A DNA stretch of 64,000 nucleotides from Stenopsyche tienmushanensis (taxonomy: Eukaryota > Arthropoda > Insecta > Trichoptera > Stenopsychidae): positions 310,001 through 374,000 of the forward strand of contig WACJ01000268.1 of NCBI GenBank assembly GCA_008973525.1, read 5' to 3'. Below, one piece after another: positions 26,301-39,812 of the stretch; within the stretch, counting starts at the first letter, position 1, and the number at the start of each line of letters is the position of its first letter. Both the position numbers and the translations under genes were made by a program. The notes beneath the pieces were generated by a model. That model was given only the letters and a program-made list of their open reading frames with translations, made no database searches and had not been told where the DNA came from.

Positions 26301-28883
26301 GGAACACTTTGTCGTAATCGATTATTATGACAATAAACGGTGAATTTTTGCTCGTAGCTGAAAAATATTTTCACGCCTCGGGTCCGAGTCTTTTTCCCGA
26401 AAGGATATTTAGGGAAGCAATAAATAATTCCAGGATTGCTAGGATTGCCATTTATTAGAATATATACAGCGCCTATTTGCCACCCAGTCTGGGTTGGGAT
26501 CATTTTTCACAGGATAGTGTCTGCAAACAACCTGTTTTTCCAGACATAATACCGTACTTTTCTATTCTATTTTCAAATAGTTTTTCATAAAAAGCTTTGA
26601 TCGAGTAGTTTTACGATAAAAACAAACTTAACATACATTATTTTACAGATAAATATTTTTTATATAGTAATTTATTATAATCCGACTTGAATGAATTGGA
26701 GAGAATAAATTGTTAAACTACATCTTTGATTGGTGATTTAAGTTGTCAAAGTTACTTCTCTCAATACATTTTAATTATCATCACTAGTTTAAATGATACT
26801 TTTAAAGATATCAATGTACAAACAAGTATAAAATTATACCCTGTCTTCTTTATGCATGATTTTTGCGTAATATGGAACACAATGTTTCTTATTTTGCGAG
26901 ATTAACTTAATTATATTGCTATAGAGCTTGCAAAAAAATCTAATCAAGGATTGATGTTTGTTTATTAATTGAGTAAAAAAAGAGCTTAAATAATCTACAA
27001 TAAAATATTTACTATGCAAAATTATTAGAATATCTCTAGGAAATCTAAATTTAATTTTAAAAAGATTTTCAAATTAATAAATAATTTTGCATATATGAAT
27101 AAATGTATTATATTCGCATTCCGGATCTTCATAATAATCTCGAAATAAGCGCCGCTTTAATCGCAATGAATCAGTGCAGAATAATCTCCCTAATGTCTAT
27201 ATGTGTTCAAGCACTATTTTCTGAGGGAATATTCAGCACAGTGCTCACTAAAGACGGCTGCTGAATTAATCTTCATTTAAATTTTATATTTGAAGTTGCA
27301 CTAAAGAGATAGATTCTTATCCAAGGCTGTACATTTCATTCATTCGTATAAGAGTTAGCCTGCACAATGGATGTAGAATCGCAAATATAAGTGCATTGCA
27401 AATGCTCCTAAAGCAAACTGGGAACATTTTGCATGAGAGAAAAAGACTCAAACACTTCTCTGCAACATTAGAATTCGTTCTGAATTTCTTGGCAGCAAAG
27501 TATACAAATCTGACGAAATATTTCCACTCTCAATATCTTACAGTACACATCATAGCATTTTTATCGTGGAATCTATCGCTCTTTGACGGAGGGGCGCTAA
27601 TGTATTTCTTATTTGACCCAGTTGTGCGAAATAATAGCTGGCAATATCCGATAGCAAAAGTTTTAATCCGGTTAATGAAAGATATTCAAGGACGGGAATA
27701 AATTCGTAATTCTCATTATCTGCCTGAAAAATGTGAATAGATAGGCATGAATAGAGCCAACAAGGCAGTTTGTAGCTGTAAGAGGCTTTTGGGTCAAGTT
27801 GTGCGAAAAAAATGCTCTCCATCTATATCATACAATGGCTTTGACACTCTGAATAGATGAAAAGAAGAGAAGATTTCCTTGAAAAAATAGCAAAAAATCA
27901 AGTGTTACAAGGTCTCCACTTCAAACTTTGCGTATGAATAAAAGTTTTCCATAAAATATTTTTGCATTATCGGCACAATCGCGATAATGTATTATATTGT
28001 TTTTACCCATTAAGTGGAAAAAGGAATCTAATTGGCCCTGGACTAAGTGTTTTAACTTTCGACATTACAAATAAAGCTTCCATTTGGATATTTTTTTCAT
28101 ATTTTTTATAAAAAATAATATATTTTAGCTAATAAATTTACGCAAAATAGAAAAAAATAACATTAAATGTCACATGAAACATAAAAATAATTTTTCTTCA
28201 GTATTAGGTCAAGTTTTGATATATTTTGGCACAATCACAATGTCTATAAATTTGAATGATGGTTTCAATTGTTAATCGTCTTAAATTTATGTTGGTTTTC
28301 TATAACTGGAAAATAAAATATAGATCTCATTGATGATATCCCAAAGGGGTACATTTGAATGACCATGGAAATAGTGATATATTGCAACTCATTCATAGAT
28401 AATCCACTAAACTAATAGACGTACAAATATGTCAGAAATATTGATAAAAACATATTGTATTGTAACATAGAAGAAAAATTTACTGGAAAATTGCAAGCGG
28501 TCTTGGGAAAATAGAAGAACGTGTTGCCGTGCAAACTTGTCGGTTCATAGATTACTTCTTACGGGGTATGTTTTCAATGGAGTGGTGAAATTCGAACAAT
28601 GACGCCACTCCAAAACAGTATACCAGTCAAGGTTGAAAAACAAAATTCGTCAGAGTGATAAGGGTGATGCTCATATCTTAATTATCAAACAAACGTCTAG
28701 TCTCAAAACAACACGAACGATAGAGCTTTGTGGAAGCGCGACATGTGTCAGGCCACGGCTGTCAACAACATTCCAGAAGATGATAAGAGCGATATAGAAA
28801 TGAACGTGAAGCTTCGGGAGCAATCTGGAAAAGGTTAAGATAGATCATGTATAAAAGAGGTACGGATAGTGAGTCGGTCAGTT
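23397..28883. other. Intergenic or intronic stretch
   Basis: Contains family B copy 1. 25770-26510 is GC-richer than its surroundings with many CG dinucleotides, but no exon with splice sites was identified. 24000-24600 is mixed in composition without recognisable coding. Confidence 0.45.
24689..24835 (+). repeat. Repeat family B, copy 1
   Basis: Matches the reverse of 50953-51094 over about 145 bases, with blocks AAGCTCACGGAAGTGCTTCC, ATGAAATTTGGCA and CGTGTATAATAAACGTCTTC. It shares the ACGCGTTT...AAACTACTTTTT module with family A. Noncoding; presumably a transposon fragment. Confidence 0.6.
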
Positions 28884-29623
28884 TAGAGTGGGGAATCCAA
28901 TCCCGGGATCCCGGACAGTTTTAGATGCTCATGAATCCGGGGATTAGTAGACGTAATCTCGAAAAATTCGGGATTTAACAAAATTTTTATGCAACAAAAA
29001 TCGTACGCCTCACTAACACGATGAAGGCTATTAAATCGAGACATTTCCGCCGAAATCTCGACGCTTGGAAACAATGGCTTAACTATTAATGGGCGAACTT
29101 AGGCGACGCCTAGGGTTAGTGACTGTATACATATATACAGTACATATATGTTTTTCAAATTTTTATAGTAATCTTTCCCTACCGGTGATGTATTTACTAC
29201 ACCTCGATTCTAATAATGGGAATATCAATATGAAATATAATAGATACGGGGTTCAGAATTTTTGTATTCCTCCGTAATATAATTGCGAATCACATCAAAG
29301 TGTTAAAGTATATAAGTATTCATCTGCAGCGACGGAAATAAATAGTTTGTCGGTAAATCGGGAATTTTGCGAGTTTTAGTTTGTCTCAGCAGAAAGGAAT
29401 TCTATCAGTCACATTGATGATGTTATACGAAAATGGGAGCTCACGCGGTCATCATTTAGAACTAGCATTTAAATATGTGATGACGATACCTCCAACGAGT
29501 GTGGAGGCTGAGCGTTCAGCAGCAAGTTGCCTGGCTACCAAAACCAGATCCAGACCAAAACAGATCCGATCGTTCGTCTTTGCCGTGGAAAGATTCGGTC
29601 GCCTGGTTTATCCAATCTCATAA
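28884..29623 (+). mobile_element. hAT transposon relic
   Basis: At 29470-29560 the plus strand encodes YVMTIPPTSVEAERSAASCL followed by ATKTRSR, matching the C-terminal dimerisation domain of hAT transposases (usual form PTSVEAERxFSxAG). The Phe-Ser of that motif is lost. At 28886-28915 a GGGAATCCAATCCCGGGATCCCGG-type palindrome resembles the terminal region of some insect hAT elements (from memory). The catalytic core is absent or unrecognisable. Confidence 0.6.
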
Positions 29624-31626
29624 CCGTGGACTTTATCTTGATGGAATAATAAAGATATGGAGCCAACAGTCATGTTTTCTTCTTCCTCGTCTCCTTCCTA
29701 TGTGGATCTTTACAAGCCGATAGGCAACGCACTCGGGAAGGTCGTCCATTTGGAAGCGTGAATATTTATATATTATATAATTGTAACATAAAAATATTGT
29801 ATGTCTGTCTGTCTATTCTCTATATAGTTTAGTTTTTAATTAGCAAATATTGAATGCTCAATAACTCATCCCCCTGAGATATAATATTGTGACTATCAGA
29901 TAAAAAAATATTTGTTTTTTTTAGCTTACAGCACACACGTTTTTTTACCTATTTTATCGTCTTTATTCATATGCTGATATGTTTATTGACTTAAACTGCA
30001 AAATTTAAATATTTACATTTAATTACAGTATCCAAGCGGATTGCACATAATGGATATTTTAATGAGCAATGAAATCGGTTCGGAAATGAATAAATGTATA
30101 TTTTTCGCTAAAAGAACGGTTTTGGTTTATAAATCAATACATTTTCCATGCAAAAATACATTGAACTTCTAATAATAAATATAAAATAGTATGGCAATAT
30201 GCAGACATGGTGAGAGCGCTTGCTCTAATATGTGCCACCGTCTACATCATTATGGCAAAATATATGGTCACCCTTTATTGCAAAATATCTAGAATTGATT
30301 CGTATAACACTGTTTCGATTTTACGCGGTCTTTTGCATCTCTCTGTATTGGAATATATAGAGAAATATGAAGTTTATACTTTTACATTTCCCTTGTTTGG
30401 TTGCACATCATAATTTTGTATGAACTTATATAATTTGATTTATGTTACATGGCACCATGTTTTACGTGGCACCAATTATGTTATATGAAAGCCGAGGGTA
30501 TTTAATTATAAAAATGGGTTTTTCCCCGGAATAAAACAATTATATATAATATAATATTAATATGATGTGCTAATTTATTGAATTAACACGACTTTAGACA
30601 ATAAAAGCTTCGCACGCTACACCAACCCATGTCATTGAGGAGCAAGATTGGGTCTATCGTATTATAATATTAAATCTGGTCGAAACCCTTTGTTATAGTG
30701 TCTATATTAAACGAGGATGTTACAATATATGCATATGAATAACCTTAAATATATATTTGGGAATCAAAAAAAATAAAATATATTTATCATGTTAGATTAT
30801 CGATTCAGGCGAAATTGTGTCGATGAAAGCAATTTCGGCAATCTTTGGAACTGGCGCGCTACTTTTGTTAACAAATGTTCATTGAAAGCATTTGTGATGT
30901 GTTGAAAAAGTCTCGTTCAGCAATTTGTACGTCGCTGAAAAAAGCTCGTATAATGGAATGGAATTACAAAGAAAGAACTATAATTTCACACAGCGGTAAT
31001 TGCAAGTGAAAAGCACTATGGATCGAAATGAAAAAATAAGTAAATTGGCTATTTAAGCCCGGTGATCATTATTTCAATTTCCCTTTTCCTAGCAAACGTC
31101 CCATTATTGAATAGGACATTTGCCAGAAAAATCCAATTTGCCACAGGTCTCGGAGCTCTATTTGGAAACCACTTTTTTTGAAGAGGTCGATTCAAATTAT
31201 CTTCCTGTCAGTTTGCCCAAACGCAAGGCGTGAATAAGTTAACCTCTTCATGGAGAATTGCAAAAGTTTCTGCGAATTTAATGGATAAAGTTTTGATACC
31301 CACAGAGCTTATACGGGAGGAACAAATTTTTTTATTGTGAAAATAAATAACATTCATAATAACGCCGTGGAACTCTTAATACGGTATTTTTTCGCAATGG
31401 GAAATAATTCAATTCAAATTTGAGAACGACATTGAAGCTTATTGAATTACTCTTTATTGTCGTTTATTTAAAATGTATGCCCCCCATTAGACCGTAACAA
31501 TATCGTAATTTTTAGCAAGCATTTATATGATTTATATTATAGGTTTTTTACCCTATTCGAGGGCAGGGCTATCACTTTTTTTTTCACAATTTTAGTCAGG
31601 AACATCAATATTCCAAAATAATATAA
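29624..31626. other. AT-rich noncoding stretch
   Basis: No gene or recognised element. 30790-31340 is somewhat less AT-rich. Confidence 0.5.
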
Positions 31627-32595
31627 TTAGATAAAGCGGAAAGAAATGTCATTTTTTTTTGGTTGCGTCCTTTGCCGTCATTTTGTCCCGGGTTGCTGTC
31701 GAGTAAATACGTCAAGATTGATGTCATTTTGAAGCCCTGTTGTTTGTCTTACTTTTTCAAATATTTTTATATTTTTTTAGCCATATTAAAAATGTCCAAG
31801 CCAGAAATTTATAGAGACCCGTTTGCGATCTTGTTTACTGTTTTTATTCGACAAAGAATTAAAAGCAAAATAAGCTACCCAGAGCGTCTGTGATACACAT
31901 GGCAACATATTGAATATTCAAAAATGCAATAGATGTTTCAAAAAATTCAAAAGTGGCTACAGAAATTTGAAAAATAAACCATAATCAGGACAACCTCTAA
32001 AAATCGATGATGACGCATTAAATTCTCTGGTAGAATCTGATCCTCGAAAAACAATAAAGGAATTATCGCTAGATATCGGCTGTCCCTGGTCGACAGTAAA
32101 ATACCATTTGAAAAGACTCAGGAAAAATCATAGACAGGAAATTTGGGTACCGCACGAGTTGTCGAACGACTTTGGAACAACGGATAACCATTTGTTCATC
32201 GCTATTGTCCAGGTATGAAATCGATCCATTTTTAAGAAGGATCGTTACTGGGGATTACGCAGAAAAAAATAAGGGAGCTGGATTTGGAAGTGCTGCAACA
32301 TCCACCATATTGTTCTGATATTGCACCTTCAGACTATCATCTTTTCAAGCCATTAAAACATTCGCTTCGCGATAAAAATTTACTTCTGTGGAACAAGTGA
32401 AAAATGATTAGGATTCTTACTTTAGTGGAAAACTGGCTGAATTTTACGAAAGAGGCATTATAAAGCTATCTAATCTATGGAAGGCGATTATAAATAACAA
32501 TGGAAATATTTTATTGAGTATTATTGTACAGCTTTTATATAAAAAAAATTTTTATCCCAACAACAAAAAATGACATTTCTTTCCACTTTAACTAA
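31627..32595 (+). mobile_element. Mariner element, inactive (969 bp)
   Basis: The inverted ends agree: left AAAGCGGAAAGAAATGTCAT, right (minus strand) AAAGTGGAAAGAAATGTCAT, with TA next to the right end. The transposase is broken by stops and shifts. Visible pieces are IDDDALNSLVESDPRKTIKE and STVKYHLKRLRKN (about 32000-32130), EIWVPHELSND, and the third-Asp motif PPYCSDIAPSDYHLF (about 32303-32346). The middle of the DDE core (T-x-DEKW) is deleted. Confidence 0.82.
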
Positions 32596-34617
32596 TATAT
32601 TGACTAACGTATCCTTTTATTAATACTATCAATAAATCTAGATAATTTATGATCAATGGTGATATTAAAATTTAATCTAATATGATTCTTTATAAATACA
32701 CACAAGGCAACCTTTTCAAATATTACGTTATTGTGGGAACTTTTTGAATTTGGAGCAATTTGTGTTTATACTGAGATCGTATATAATATCGTTCGTGCTT
32801 GAGAACTATCAAGCTGGACACTTCATAAGGCATTCTACTAAGCGATTAGCAATACATTAGCAATTCAAATACACAAATTTGTGGCGAAAGCGAAAAAGAA
32901 CATATATGTTTATATATACATGTATAATATATGGGATTTCTCCAAATGTATTCATGGTAAAGAATACCATACAGAAATCTCTTTTTACCCATAAAATGAT
33001 AATATTTTCAGCAGCGAAAAGCCCTAGCAAAGCACGTTGGTTGTGTTTTTTGTCGACAAAAATAAAGGAAAAAATTGTAAGATGGGATGTGAATCATAAA
33101 TCTTTCCATTACTAGAGAATATCAAATGAGATATAAACCACCCCTTATACTTGATACGGCGGTGTCATCGTTCCATTCGTGGAAGTTATTTTCACAACAG
33201 TGTAATTCTAAGAAAATCGGCTGTATGAAATATTAGTTCTAACGTATACTTGAGATTCACAAAAATATTGTCGAATTATTATAAAATTATATTTTAAAGG
33301 ATTTATGAAAAGCAAATCATTTTATTTGGGGTTGTAATCTATGGCTTCGATTTACGGTAAATTTAATCCCATGATTTAATGATAAATTAAGGAATTTATA
33401 AGTAGATCAAGTTTAAAAATATTTATTATTTTTATAAAGAAAATCCAATTATTATTATTTTGAATCGATGGTTTTGATCCAGATCTATCCTGATTTTTTT
33501 GGATGTCAATCCTATTTAAATAACTTTATCCTAACATAAAAATGTGTGCCATACAATTTCTCTAAAAAAGCTTGCATCTTATATTTTGGTATAGAATTTG
33601 GCATCATAATCAATTAACCCCCCCCCCCCCTTGTAAAATAATGAAATAAGTGATATTTTGGCATTTGATTTGCAGCAAAATTATTCAATCTTCTGGTATA
33701 AATGATCGTTCAGATAAACTCATGCAAAAGACAAGCTCCATCAATCTCAAGTGCGGACCTAAAATAGCTTTGAATATAATAAAGTCAATGTTATGGAAGC
33801 AATACAAATATTATCCTAATCAATTATGTAAATTGATACAAGGCAAATACAATGAAAATATTTACACAAAAAAATCGATCTCCGCCTGTTACGAAAATAC
33901 GTTTTAAATTAGCACGGATCGGAAAATTAATACGAAAACTTTCTACTTGAACTTTCCCATCGGTTCTCATAAGAGTTTTTCATCGTTTTCAGCTTTAGAT
34001 ATGATGTCGTACTTTCGAGGGACTTCTAGCCAGAGAATTTTGTCCATTTAAGCATCTGGCAGAAGTTGAAAGTACCTTTTACGATTTTCTCGAGAAAAGA
34101 TCTAAAAGTATGAACGCCAGGCGAAAAAGAAAAGTTGGCAAACATAGTTTTAATCTGTGACAGACCTTAAAAGCATTTAGGTGCTAAAACTAATTTACTG
34201 TAAAATTTATTTTTTCAGGCATACCACGGACAATAAGACGATCAATGAAATGTACTTGAATAAAAATATTTTTTTAGTAGCATCCCACAACAATAATAAA
34301 CAGCTGATGAGGACATTAATTGAAAGCTCTTATTTATATCAATATAATTTTGTATCAAAATACATTTAATTACGTTAAATAAAGATTTAAGCAACTTACC
34401 GATAGTAAAGTAATAAAATAGTTTAGATCAAAAAAATAAAATGGCTTTAATTCATCGATAGATTCCGTTTAAATCGAGCACATATTGAGTTTTTATAAAT
34501 TTTCTAAGCAAATTAATATATTTGCTTTAAATGATTCAAAATGGTGATATTTTTCATATAAAATCCGTTATTCTGGGGGAGATCACGTGTGATAAATGAT
34601 TATATTGGCGGTTATTA
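32596..34617. other. AT-rich noncoding stretch
   Basis: Nothing recognised except the poly-C tract. Confidence 0.5.
33618..33630 (+). repeat. Poly-C tract (13 C)
   Basis: Thirteen consecutive C in a strongly AT-rich context. Its length may be an assembly estimate. Confidence 0.9.
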
Positions 34618-34860
34618 TATTATGGAGGCGCACGAGTAAGTTTTTGTACTTGTGTAGTATTTCCGCGGTGTGCGCCGGTCCGTAACGCGAGTATCGGACT
34701 CGCGCTACGCAAAGCCCCGCGTAGAGCGTCTACGTTCGTAGACGCGTACAGCGACTACTGAAGTCTACGAGCGGTCCGTGTGCTTCGTTCTGTACACCTT
34801 TATACGCCACCCGACTACAGAGTGGCGCAAAAAATACGATCTACGAAAAAGCTCCGAGGA
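34618..34860. other. GC-rich multi-hairpin block
   Basis: About 60% GC in DNA of about 28% GC. GTAACGCGAGT (34682-34692) pairs with ACTCGCGCTAC (34698-34708) with one mismatch. GCGTCTACG (34726-34734) and CGTAGACGC (34737-34745) form a perfect palindrome with a TT centre. CGCCAC (34805-34810) pairs with GTGGCG (34822-34827). There is no open reading frame of note. It may be a transposon end, a SINE or a structured RNA; I do not recognise it. Confidence 0.55.
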
Positions 34861-35139
34861 AAAGCTTTGATTTTATTTACTCATTCTATATTGAGTTCTG
34901 GTCGTCACATGACCTTACCATTGCTATTATGTATTTAATGACTATCAAAATTTACTACGTTAGTCAAGCCATAAACTTTTATATTGTATTTGTATTAAGA
35001 AGAAGAGGGGGTTATTAGTTCGATGCAATATATTAAATTGGATTTTTCAATAAAAAAAAGGAACAAATAGCATTGGACATATGCTTAAGAATACCTTTCA
35101 ATTTTAGTATCAATTAAACTTGTTTGTGTCTGTAAAATA

Positions 35140-35554
35140 TTAGAGGAACCCACAAATATTCACGTATTTAGTAAAACTAAAGTTCAATCTTATATACAAC
35201 ATTATAAAATATAACTCCAATTATAATTCAATATATCTACTATTGCCTGATTAATTTTTTTGGAACCAAAATTGACGTCTGCAGATTAGAGTGCAGACTT
35301 TATGATAAATATCTTTGAGTGATTTACTTGCTTTTGTGGCATTCCAGCCCAAATCAAAAAGCGGCATAAAATTTAGTTTTGAGTCTGGACATTTTACTCT
35401 TAGTAATTAAAAACAATCTGTTGCACCAAAACAATGTTTAATAATAGTCCTACGAGAAAACTACGCATATAAAGATGTTTCCATCACTGGGTCTGGCCAC
35501 AAATTGAGCTCAAACGTGGTCTCAAAATACGCGAATATTTTTGGGTCTTTCTAA
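35140..35554. mobile_element. Mariner-type MITE (415 bp)
   Basis: The left end, TTAGAGGAACCCACAAATAT then TCACGTATTT, matches the right end read on the minus strand (TTAGAAAGACCCAAAAATAT, TCGCGTATTT). Both are flanked by TA. The interior is noncoding. Confidence 0.72.
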
Positions 35555-35555
35555 T

Positions 35556-36302
35556 ACATTCAAAACTTTTTTTGTGCGATTTCGAAGTTATGCGGTTTAC
35601 TTTGAATTTCATAAAGAGTACGTATTAATATATTTTGGATAAAATATGAAACAAATCATGGACAGTAATCGAAATTTGGAAAAAAAAATATAATTTGGGA
35701 CTGTGTAAATCAAATTGCATTTGCTATCCCTTTGTTCTGGTTTAGATTTTTGAAAAAAAAATATTTCGTTTTTTTGCATTGTTCCAATGTTTCGACTTTT
35801 AAAAATACATTCTCCAAAGGAATTTCCAAAATTCCAACTACTTACGGAGTTATAGCTATTTTAGTGACGCGGCAACTAAGCCCGGCCTACTATAATGAAA
35901 TCTTTTAACGCGTTTTTCTTGAAAATACTTTTTTCAACACGGTTGACGTATCTCAAGTTTTAATTAATTAATTAACTTCAAACTGGATACAAAACTTTTC
36001 TATATAACCCTCTATTATTCCTATCAGATTTATGTCAAAATGTATTTTTTAACTATTTAAAAAAAATTAGAACTGTGACAAAATAAGGTCAAAAAATGAC
36101 TTAACTGATTTTTTTAAACAGTCACCATTTTGTGTTTTTTTTGAGATAGGGATTGTTTTCCTTTTTTTATATTAACTTTTTTTATGCGATTTTGGATATA
36201 TTTTATATGGCTGTTTCGAAGTTATGCGGTTTTAAAATCCATGGACCGCATTTTCGCTTTTACTATACAAGTCATAGCTTTTTTTGTGCGATTTCTTTTT
36301 TA
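35556..36302 (+). repeat. Repeat family A, copy 3
   Basis: Begins ACATTCAAAAC followed by TTTTTTTGTGCGATTTCGAAG and ends at a TTTTTTTGTGCGATTTC box. It is colinear with the copy at 18009-18885 but carries small deletions. It directly abuts a 415-bp mariner-type MITE on its left. Confidence 0.72.
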
Positions 36303-38021
36303 TTAATTGTCATCCTTAACTTCTTTTAAATAGTCATGTTATCATTTGTATTTGTATTTGAATTATAATTAGCATTAACAGGTATATTTATAGGGGAAAA
36401 ATCTTTTTTAATCTACCGCTTTTATTTTAAAAAACGAATCATTTGGCATCAGTGCAAAATAGAATTAGATTTATTTGATAAACAAAAAATGTACAGATGG
36501 CTGGATAATAAGATTTTATATTAATATCGAGTTATCAGATCGTCAAAATTTCATCAGAACACAACAGAATAAATTCACACGAACATTGCGTGGAAAATGA
36601 TCGCTATTTCTGTACCATTCTGTATCACGAGAGCGGCGAAGAGAATCGTAGGTCCCTTTCGCTTGAAGCGAAACTGTCGAGCGTAATAACGTCTCTTTCT
36701 GCGGTCAAAGATGTGTATTTATGTTTATGTCAACATTGGGCGAGAAAAGAGATCGTTTTCATAAAAAATGGATGAAGTGCCCACCTCAATCATTACGAGA
36801 CCGAGCGCAGCCCTTAACGTACAAATCGAAATGAAAATCATTAAAAAAGCCCTTCTCGCGCCAACCGACACCATCGTCCTCCATTATCATCTAAATTACG
36901 AAATAAAGGGAATAATTTGAATTTCAAATTATAAATTCAAATTTGAATTAAATTCGCCTTTTCTAAGTTTTGGAACTTTTTTCAAGCTGTGCAACTTTTT
37001 TGAATATATTTTAAAAGCATCTCATTACCCAAATTTTCAGATATAATAAATTTCACTTTTATCATATCTTATCATCAAAATTTCCATCGCAAAAATAAAT
37101 AATATTTGCAATATTTGAAGTACGCTGAAGCACATTATAGAAATTGGAAATACAATGTATGACGTGTTTATATTGAAACTTTCAAAGAACCTTCATAGTT
37201 CTTGATTTTTCTGTGATTATTTTCATAAGAACTGAAGACAATTCAAGGAAACTTTGTGAACGCTAACTTTCGAGAAGCGGGTAAAAGGTCAAGTTCAAAT
37301 CGAATTTAAATCGAGATTTCAACACATTCAATTAATTTAAAGACCATTTTTCATGCACAGATAAAAAGAAAAAAAATTGTAGACATTTTTATTTAAATCT
37401 TGATTCTCATATTTATTTTCATTTTGTATTGAACGCCTCGTTAATTTTCATTTTTAAAAAGAAAAGTGCTCGGAAAATATTTGTACGACATCTATTGGCA
37501 TTATTCCAAACTATTTTCATGATCAAGATAATATCATCAATTTAAAATATATAATTATTAAAATAAATCGAAATCATCAAAAATTCTAATCAATATTATA
37601 TCTCAAATAATGAATTATAATATATTTAATACGAAATAAATACTTAATTTAAATAATGATATTTATTTAGCCAATATCCAAACCATTTCAGAATTATTTA
37701 ATTTTATTAAATTACCTAGATGTCACTTTTAGGGATAGAATGTTTTATTCATATTCTATCGCGACTACCCGTACCAGCGACTAACTTTGATGTTAATAAG
37801 GGCTTGATAATATTTATTTTAAATTAAAAATATATATAAATCATATGGGGTTCATACCATATTTGAATCGACTGTTCACCACAAGTAAATCAGAGCTACT
37901 GAACAATTGCTCTGGATTTATTTTACAGAACCCTCAAAATGTTGCCATAAATTAATATTACTATGATTCATAATTCGATCGATAACTTAATTGACTATAA
38001 ATAATTCAATTATTTTATTTA
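36303..38021. other. Noncoding stretch with a GC-richer island at 36540-36900
   Basis: The island has many CG dinucleotides and a short open frame (36590-36775) without domain or splice signals. The remainder is strongly AT-rich. Confidence 0.4.
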
Positions 38022-38843
38022 TTAGGTTGATGCATTAGTTTAGGTATTTTTTTTAAGAATTCCGAGCTTAATTTTTGCAGCTGTTCCCAAAATTTTTCAG
38101 AATTTATTATTTGGTTAGGTTGCAATAACTCATAATAAATAATGTCCTTCGTATCCCACCAAACACAAAGTATTATTTTTATATGGAGCTCTGTCTTGGA
38201 AGTGGTTAATGAGTAATTTCCTAATTTGATATTATAGATAACCCATTTTTCATCCCCTGTCGATGCAAAAAAAGTTCATGATTTTGTCTGGCACACAAAG
38301 AAACACTCGGTCTAGCAGATTGGCGGTTGATGAGAATTGTGCGGGTTGTCCAGGACCCAAACGTACTTTGAATTGCAAATCATTCCGATGCAATTCAGAT
38401 ACCTCACCACCGTAGATTGATTGATATTCATCTCCCTTGCGATGTTATTTTGATGAAAATCAGCTTCAAATATGACTTTCAGTACATCATCATCGATGGT
38501 TGAAGGGCATCTTGCTCTTTCTTCATCAGCTGTTGATAAATTCCCAGATCTGAATTTCCCAAATAATCATTGACTATTTCGAACATCGATAGCACCTCTA
38601 CCCTACACATCACATTTGACAACCAAAAACAGTGTAGAATATGCACTTTTTTCTCAGATATTTTAAAAATTCGCAAGGGCTCTGTATAACACGACCGCTG
38701 ACGTTAGATTGAAACAAACTTTGGAAGAAACCCTCCGTTATATAATACAGAGGCAACATTAAGTACAGTTGTTAACACAGTTGGTTAAAAATAATATATC
38801 ATAGTATATGTAATGATACGACATTTTTTATGCATCAACCGAA
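38022..38843 (-). mobile_element. Mariner element, Hsmar1/cecropia-like ends, truncated (822 bp)
   Basis: The left end TTAGGTTGATGCATTAGTTT matches the right end (minus strand TTCGGTTGATGCATAAAAAA). The TTAGGTTGxTGCA start recalls the cecropia-type mariners. On the minus strand, broken frames give DDDVLKVIFEADFHQNNIAR, STVVRYLNCIGM, TGDEKWVIYNI (first catalytic Asp) and WWDTKDIIYYELLQPNQIIN. The region with the second and third catalytic Asp is missing, so it is inactive. Confidence 0.83.
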
Positions 38844-39812
38844 TTTATGATCCATTTTATCAGTTCGTATATACAATATAAATTGCAGCAATTCCTTGGG
38901 TATTGGCGCTAATTGAAAATCGCAATTGTTATTTTAAACGTGCAAGCAAATGGCATTGTAAGCTTTGTAGTTTAAAATTGTGTTCTTTGCACTGGGAAAA
39001 ATAATAATTGATGTTTCCCGCGTTCTTTGATACGAAATCACAACGAATGATTGCTTGTTTGATGAGAAGATGAAAAATAAATATTTATCGAGGGAATTCA
39101 GCATACATTCATAAACCCACTCTTCGATATATTTTAAAATGGACCGTCCAAGTCAAAGAACTCTGAGGCCATATCCTCAATTCATATTATTTTTATAAAA
39201 AAATTAATTAAGGCTTTTGTAATCTCATTGTTCGAACAGTATAAAACATAACCCTTTGTTTGGAGTGGAAAATTGGTGGGGTCGAATTGTTTCCCGCTGA
39301 TTAATTCCCGCAACAAATTCGCCTGTTATTCATTTCCCATTTACATTTAAGCCGAACAAGTTTATTGTTTCATTGAAATAAACAAAAACCCTTTGTACAG
39401 GTTAATTAATGTCGTTTGAGAAGAAGATATAATACAAATACAAAATGTTTCTCCACCTGCTTCATTTACAATACAATGAAGAGCAACAGGAGTTCAACTT
39501 AATTTATTCCCCTTTCGTCCTTTTTTTTAGACTGCGCTTCGAATTTGTTCTCATTTAAAGGAGAAGAAACGCAAAAAGCATGAATAGTATTCACAACAAC
39601 CCTAAGTTAAAGAAAAGAAATATACATTTTTTTTAAATAATATTGCTTGAGAGTACTCTTATATATTTTTTTCATGTAAAGTAACAACAGCAAACTTATT
39701 GCCTATACAAATAAATAAGCTGTCATACATATATAGGTCAATTGGCATATTTGATTTTGTTGTAAGTAAATAAAAGGGCAGTCTACCGCAATTATGTTGT
39801 GGCCGACATTTA
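38844..39812. other. AT-rich spacer between two mariners
   Basis: No feature seen. Confidence 0.5.
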
